Origin: Tubiluchus corallicola
Taxonomy: Eukaryota > Priapulida > Priapulimorpha > Priapulimorphida > Tubiluchidae
Length of the DNA: 64,000 nt
Direction of reading: 5' to 3'
Assembly: GCA_030141605.1 (NCBI GenBank)
Contig: JAQGDQ010000032.1
Location: 479,501 to 543,500, forward strand
The notes under the pieces were generated by a model. The model made no database searches. It was not told the origin of the DNA and saw only the letters and a list, made by a program, of their open reading frames with translations. Every line of letters starts with the position of its first letter. Positions within the stretch are counted from its first letter, which is position 1. The translations under genes and the position numbers were made by a program. This document shows positions 58,237 to 64,000 of this stretch, piece after piece.

Positions 58237-60852
58237 TGATTACAATTAATCAATAATCGAAAAATCGAAATGGTTAAACGGAAAGCCATAGTTTCACTGG
58301 CGTACAGACGTGATGGCATTCGCATAAATGAAGTCACAACAAATGCTAATGTAGACAAAAGTTGTGAGACAATCCGGTTTTCCTACTCCAGATCGAATGT
58401 CAGTCCAAGGAGAGAACTGCTCTAATCGATATGTAATAATTATTATCCACTAATAAAATGATTTATAAACAAACTCGCTAATGTGGCTCATCATCGATTA
58501 TCTTCGTCCTCCAGGCTGATATATGCAACACACGCAATAGCTGCTTATTAATTCACATAATGAAATTAAGCTATCTGTTGTAAGCATACAGTTAATCTGC
58601 CGCCGGGTCATCTTCCTGTGGGTGTGTGGTTAAGGAGCAGTCGGCCAGAGAGAGTCGAGGGTTTAGCAACCAACCCGTGACAAGCTCACTAAATAAGTAA
58701 CAATCGGCTCAAAGCAGCAAATGAAAGGAAAACTAAAGATCAGTAAGAGGTGGGCAAGCAAGCACATCGAAGTCCACTGTGGTCTCTACAACTGGTTCGC
58801 GCATTGGTCTGTGCATCAAACGGTAATTAAATTACATCAAGCAAAGAAAAGAAGTTATACGCATGCCATTATGGGCATAGACACCCGTAGTTACTAAGGG
58901 GGCTACGTTACAAATTATCGAGTCCCTAAACAAGACTATTAATTATTATAATCATGCGCCATTTAAATATTTAATAGATTTAGTCGTAGGTGGTAGCCGC
59001 TTGTGTAGCTCAGAAATAATTTAGCAAACATACTTTTTAGCTACAACTTAACAGCCGTAGCATAGAGCTGCCAAATAAATTACAATATTAGGATTCGAGT
59101 TTTTTGTTAGTCGGAGCGAGCTTCATAGGCACGTGGTTATGTGCCTCGGCTAGTCAGTGAGTGGTTGGTGACTGCCTGGGTCCAACACTTATTCTGGAGG
59201 GTTTCATTCGCCATACTGATTCGGGCTGTTTACTTTGTAGAGAGAAGACATATCTTTGCATCGTATTTATAGACACCAGTTCAGCGTCTCACCTTAGAGG
59301 TCGTCATTACGACGTCTTCATTGCCAGTCTCTTCATAAACATCAGCGTTGAGTAGACCCTGTCGTCGAATTGTGAATTCCAGCTTGCGGTGCGCCAAACC
59401 GTATAAAAAGCTTTGCAGTTTCTCTTATTCAGGGTAGTTTACCTCAACAAAAGAAATAGCCGTTTTTTCTAAAAATTAGTCTAAAAATACTTGAAGCACC
59501 CATTTACTTACATAAAGCTAAAAAACTCGTATTGAAATTTTGTATCACTTACATGCGGCCTTGTTGCACAGCACACATAAACTGTATTAGTAATAACGAT
59601 GTATATAATACCGTTAGGCGCAGCCCTATGGACGGTAAGTCGTTTGAAACAAGTGTAGATAACATTGTGTAAAGTTTGAAAAAATAATCAGAGCATTTGT
59701 AGCGCGGACTTCACCAACTAAGCAAAAGTATTTATTGCTGTTTCTTGTCAATAAGATTAAAAATGTGTTTTTTGGTGAGTCTGTGGTGCACACTGGGAAG
59801 GCGAGTCAGTGACATTTTACCAAGTGACGCGAACATTTTAAATTTCTAAGAATTTATTTTTCTAGTTATATAAGTCTTTTAAGCAGGTAAGCATAATGCT
59901 AAGTAATATAACCTTATGTGAAAAGTTTTTCTGGGACATACTTTAAAATTGCCTTTTCTCCACCTTTAAGAGGCTGAAAAGTGAATCGTATCTTAGTTCA
60001 ACTGAATATAAGAAATTTTTTAAACTAATCGCAATTATAGTCATCAGCTGCAATACAGTTCATATTAAAAAACTATATCAGCATAAGAAGAACGCGGTTG
60101 TCATAATAAAATTATACGTGTACAAAATCAGCTCAAATAGCAATGTGAAGTAGTTATGCTGGGACGCTTTTTATGCAAATTATATACCTGTAGGTATTAT
60201 GAATCAATAAGGATAATTGCATTATTATTAGTAGTGGTTTTTTGAATGTGTCAGATATAGGTCAATCATTGTGTTACACTGGACGCAAGCACTTTCATCA
60301 GGTACAAAAAATATAACTTCTGAGTATACGATAACTTTTACTTTGTACATAATATTTTTGCCCTAATATCTAATTTTAAGTTTAGGGTTTTAGTGTATGT
60401 ATTTATAGATGGCATTAAGCTAAAATAAACTGATAAACAATAAAGAATTACACAAGCGAAGTTTTCTCGCTTGGGACGTCCAAGAGATTCTCGCAATTTC
60501 CCGCCTTAATTAATGTCACGGATGCAAATTAGTTGCGAATAAACGATTCCTTCGATATTACTGTGAGAGGCGGCAATTTTGCCCAAAGGTGTATTCATTT
60601 AAGCAGTCGGTGGCTATTTATGACCAAGTATTGTACTGCATAATAGAAAAGTAGGATAGATACATATGGATAATATCAATAATTATAATGATTACAATTG
60701 TATTGCAGTGGACGTGATTTCTTACTTACAAGAGGTGACTGCCAAAGTTTATTTTCATGGAGCTAGGCACAAGGCATAAAATTGGTGGTACTTACTTCTT
60801 AAAATGTTTCCTGATTTCAAAATTTAAATGTATAGGACCTATACAATAGGTG
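58237..60852. other. Region upstream of the basonuclin gene
   Basis: AT-rich intergenic DNA. A slightly GC-richer patch at about 58595-58700 (GCCGCCGGGTCATCTTCCTG, GGCCAGAGAG) sits 0.4 kb upstream of the putative start and is a possible core promoter. No gene recognised. Confidence 0.4.
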
Positions 60853-61023
60853 ACCGGTAATAAAGTCACGGGAAAAAAGTCAGGGGAAAGTCACACAGAA
60901 AAAAAAGTTACAATTAATTTTGGCAAGAGTTAAGTGCTAGTGTTATGGTTAGGGTTAGGATTAGGGTAAGGGTCTTCCGGTGCGTCTTTTTCTGTACCTT
61001 TTTTCCTGTGCCCTTTTACCTGG
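60853..61023 (+). mobile_element. Small MITE with TTAGGG-type core, longer copy
   Basis: The left end ACCGGTAATAAAGTCACGGG and the right end (read inward) CCAGGTAAAAGGGCACAGGA are imperfect inverted repeats. The interior contains TTAGGGTTAGGATTAGGGTAAGGG. It is the same family as 9370-9439, which lacks most of the interior. No coding capacity. Confidence 0.7.
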
Positions 61024-61559
61024 ATTCCTACAGTATACGATGTAGGTGTTTTGCATACATTTACACAGATGACTTCCCCATAAAATAATAGACTTTCACT
61101 TAACAAGTGTAATTGCTTTGATAAAGCGATATTTACTGAATTGTGTTATCAAAAGACCACAAATTTCACTACAAAAAAACGATATCAGTTAGCATGCCAA
61201 GGAAGGCTGAGGTGAAGACAAAGTCAGGAAACGAAGTCTTATATATAGAAACAGTTTGGAAAACAAGAAAGAACAAATTGCGTGCACAACCACTGATACA
61301 CATTCCGCTGAAAGTTTGGCAGGAAGGTTAAACACAAGGAGATTTTTGAGGACAAAAATATATAAGAACGAAAGAAAATTTGTATGCAAATGGAAGCGCA
61401 CAAATACGAACATATTGGTAAAAAACCAAATGTGCAAAGTAAGTGTGAGCTGCGACTGGGGGACCGACAAGTACAACAAAAAAGGTTTCACCATTTTCGT
61501 AATGTGCAATGTGTTGACGTTACATAAAATCAACAGAAGGTGCTGTTGCGTCAGCAAGG

Positions 61560-61580
61560 TGATATATATATATATATATA
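61560..61580. repeat. (TA)n microsatellite
   Basis: Perfect TA dinucleotide run of about 20 bp. Confidence 0.9.
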
Positions 61581-62032
61581 GATATCATCGATGAGTCCAT
61601 AGCTGTGAAAACACACAGCAGTTTCCATGCAGACAGCTTCTTTTGGTCAAAGCATTTCTGTGTTTTCTAATTTATACGTTGTGAATTGCAGGTAATTTTA
61701 TGGGTAGTCTGCCAGATCGTAGGTAAACGGTAAAACTAGAACAGATATGAACGTGGTTTCCCTGTATTAAACTCGATCGGCGACCATGTCTATGGTCTAC
61801 ACGACGCAGATCTACCTCACTGTTAAGAAGTTACTACTGTAGCTGAATATGTAGATAACCACTGCTAACCCAAATCACAAATAACAATAATAGTGTCAGA
61901 AAATTAAATTATAGGTCTACCAGTCTTGCTGATGTGCCACATGGACGCCACGTGCAATACAATCGAAGCCCCTCCGGTTAACAGTCTAACATGCTATTAG
62001 CCACTGTGGCACCTAGTCACAAGGCTATGTTA

Positions 62033-62063
62033 CACGCACGCACGCACGCACGCACGCACGCAC

Positions 62064-62105
<42 letters not shown>

Positions 62106-62112
62106 ACACACT
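62033..62112. repeat. Compound (ACGC)n-(AC)n microsatellite
   Basis: ACGC tetranucleotides grade into a perfect AC dinucleotide run, then ATACACACACAC. The overlapping Thr-His open frame is an artefact. Confidence 0.95.
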
Positions 62113-64000
62113 GATAATCAGTAATGAGCGCATTTTCCACTTAATGTTTTTTCTTCGGCTTCGGCTTATTCCCTATACAGAAATAAGCTCTTGATAATTT
62201 CATTGAAGATGCGTTATTGAGACCATTAAAACAGGCCTGATTTAAGCTAACGTGGGAACAAAATTCAGAGATGGCGTCATAGAGGCGCAAGGTCAAGCTG
62301 ACATTCACGCCAGTAGACAGGCAGCCGTAATGGGAATTAAACCTAGTCAACATTAATGCTGTTCACGACAAATAAAATATTTGGCCTTGATGAGAAAATT
62401 GAAGAGCTGTGATTTTGTGTGTAGGCATGTCACTGAGGCACATCAGAGCATTAAATCTTAGTATAAACGACGTCTTCTGAGCCCTGGAGCGCAAATGCTT
62501 GACTGTGCTGTGACCCAGTGCATGAATCGGTTATTTTTTTCTCCCAATATGACTGGATTAACCAGTCGACGAGTATGCATTAAACATAGCTCTGAGACAC
62601 GCTAGATGACAATTCTAACAACTGCTCGTTTATTAAAATCGACTATGTAAAATCTGGGCGTGGAGGTAAAGACACAAAAGCTTAGATTACCCAACTTAGT
62701 TAAAGGGGGTGGTAAAAGGGTCATCTTTCGTAGAAAAAAAACATCGAAACGCACTAATGTGAAATCTATGAGAGAAAGGATGCATTAAGTATTGCGGGCG
62801 CCTCCAATTTAGTGCAACTACCATTTTATTGGTGTCCATTTGAATTTTGTATAACTCCATGCAAACGCCCGCCCCTCTTTTATATCAATTATAGACGGAT
62901 TACCGGCAGACTCACCTATTCAGATAAAATAGATAAATTCCGTAAAGATTTAATTTTAAGTCTTTCCACTTTATCACAGAACCACTAAGGAGGCATAGCG
63001 ATGGGTCAAGGGTATCACTTAAAAAGATACTGGATATAAAGGACTCGTCTGTCTTGTCTAGTGATACAAAAGCGCACGCAAAAGGTCTTCTTACAGTCAT
63101 CATCTATATAGCTGTGATCAAAAACAGATCACGTTTACTACATGTACATTCTATTTATACGAAGAACCGACATATCTGAGAATTATCTTCTATTGTCTTC
63201 AAAAGCCAAGACTTTAGTGTTTACCTGGTTCTTATTTACGGTTTATTTGTTTACAAAAAATTAAACCATTCTCACCTACTCCATTTAATATGGAAAAATT
63301 TTCTAAAACTATCTATGCGCCTGGCTAGCTAAAAAAGTCTATGTGCGTACGTGGTAAATTGGTTCTATTTTATACCAAACATTAGGGCCAAATAAGGCAA
63401 CTTATCTAGAGAATAAATTTTTATAGCTTTACTATTCGTGCCATGCGCCTCGTGCCTCACTAGACATTATCACTAAGTTCCAGGACAATGATGCGTTTAT
63501 TACATAGTTTCCACCTCAAGAAAGCAGAAAGTGCAAGTTTCTGAGAATCTTTACAAAAACGCTAACTAGGAAATACACACAAGTTGACATATTTTTCAAA
63601 TTTTAATTACCCACTAATAAATAAAGGCTCTAATAAAATGATAAATTTTGACGCTATTTAGCGGTTTTATAAAAATTCGCGCTAAAGATGATGAAACTAG
63701 GTTGCCTTTTATGAAGATGCTCCATGAAGAAATCACTGTTTATATAGACATATATGCAGACCTGCTTTCTAAAGAGAACAAGTGGACCATCATCAAAAGG
63801 ATGCCAAAAACAGATTTCTGAGTAGTTAGTTGACTTAGTTCATGTACGACATTTGCGTTGCCCGGCGACGAAAAGGGAGGCAGATGAATAGATTAGAAAC
63901 TAAAGGGGAGTCGAAAGACAAGTAAACAGATAAAAAATCAATAAATGAAGGAATGAGTCAAAAAATGACTGATTGAATGATTGACGGACTTACCGATGTA

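Larger units (their letters stand above)
61024..64000. other. Terminal intergenic region, no gene recognised
   Basis: AT-rich DNA with microsatellites. Open frames at 61143-61594 are lysine-rich and show no family resemblance. The window ends without a further conserved exon on either strand. Confidence 0.45.

Noticed and set aside
1-64000. CRISPR arrays, bacterial-type operons, rRNA genes
   Set aside because: No spaced direct repeats of CRISPR type, no Shine-Dalgarno-linked gene chains and no rRNA similarity; the window is a eukaryotic nuclear locus.

Overview
This window is nuclear DNA from an invertebrate animal. It is AT-rich, its genes are split by AT-rich spliceosomal introns of about 0.2-10 kb with GT...AG borders, and it holds several non-autonomous DNA transposons. 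Three protein genes can be rebuilt exon by exon, with intron phases that fit at every junction. All three are conserved animal families: LSM7, a MALT1-type paracaspase, and a basonuclin (BNC1/BNC2 type). The species is not identifiable from the sequence. The full death domain-Ig-paracaspase architecture and a three-zinc-finger-pair basonuclin suggest a cnidarian, lophotrochozoan or invertebrate deuterostome rather than a fly or nematode, but this is inference.

Layout. 1-3 kb: a TIR element cut by the window edge, a 153-bp tandem repeat and a decayed non-LTR reverse transcriptase. 3.15-6.36 kb (+): LSM7, three exons found, first coding exon not found; a 107-bp tandem duplication covers the start of the first visible exon. 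6.8-8.6 kb: a second copy of the TIR element in inverted orientation, then a hAT-type MITE with a perfect 8-bp target duplication. 9.0-25.2 kb (+): a complete 13-exon MALT1-like paracaspase of 706 residues (death domain, one Ig domain, caspase-like domain with His316/Cys364, C-terminal Ig domain, acidic tail with a TRAF6-type motif); its introns carry a hAT MITE, a small TTAGGG-containing MITE and a probable tRNA-derived SINE. 25.2-29.9 kb: AT-rich tail-to-tail intergenic/UTR DNA. 29.9-58.2 kb (-): basonuclin in seven exons, about 1054 residues, with a 2.3-kb last exon carrying three C2H2 finger pairs and introns up to 10.5 kb that hold microsatellites, purine/pyrimidine tracts and a few GC-richer islands. 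58.2-64 kb: upstream DNA with repeats and no recognised gene.

The three genes do not form an operon or a known pathway: LSM7 is an RNA-processing subunit, MALT1 an immune-type signalling scaffold/protease, and basonuclin a nuclear zinc-finger regulator. The most notable points are the single N-terminal Ig domain in an otherwise complete paracaspase with its allosteric Trp and a TRAF6-type motif, the duplicated splice acceptor in LSM7, the inverted transposon pair flanking LSM7, and complementary CU/GA tracts flanking two basonuclin exons. I found no sequence evidence for a wholly new system.
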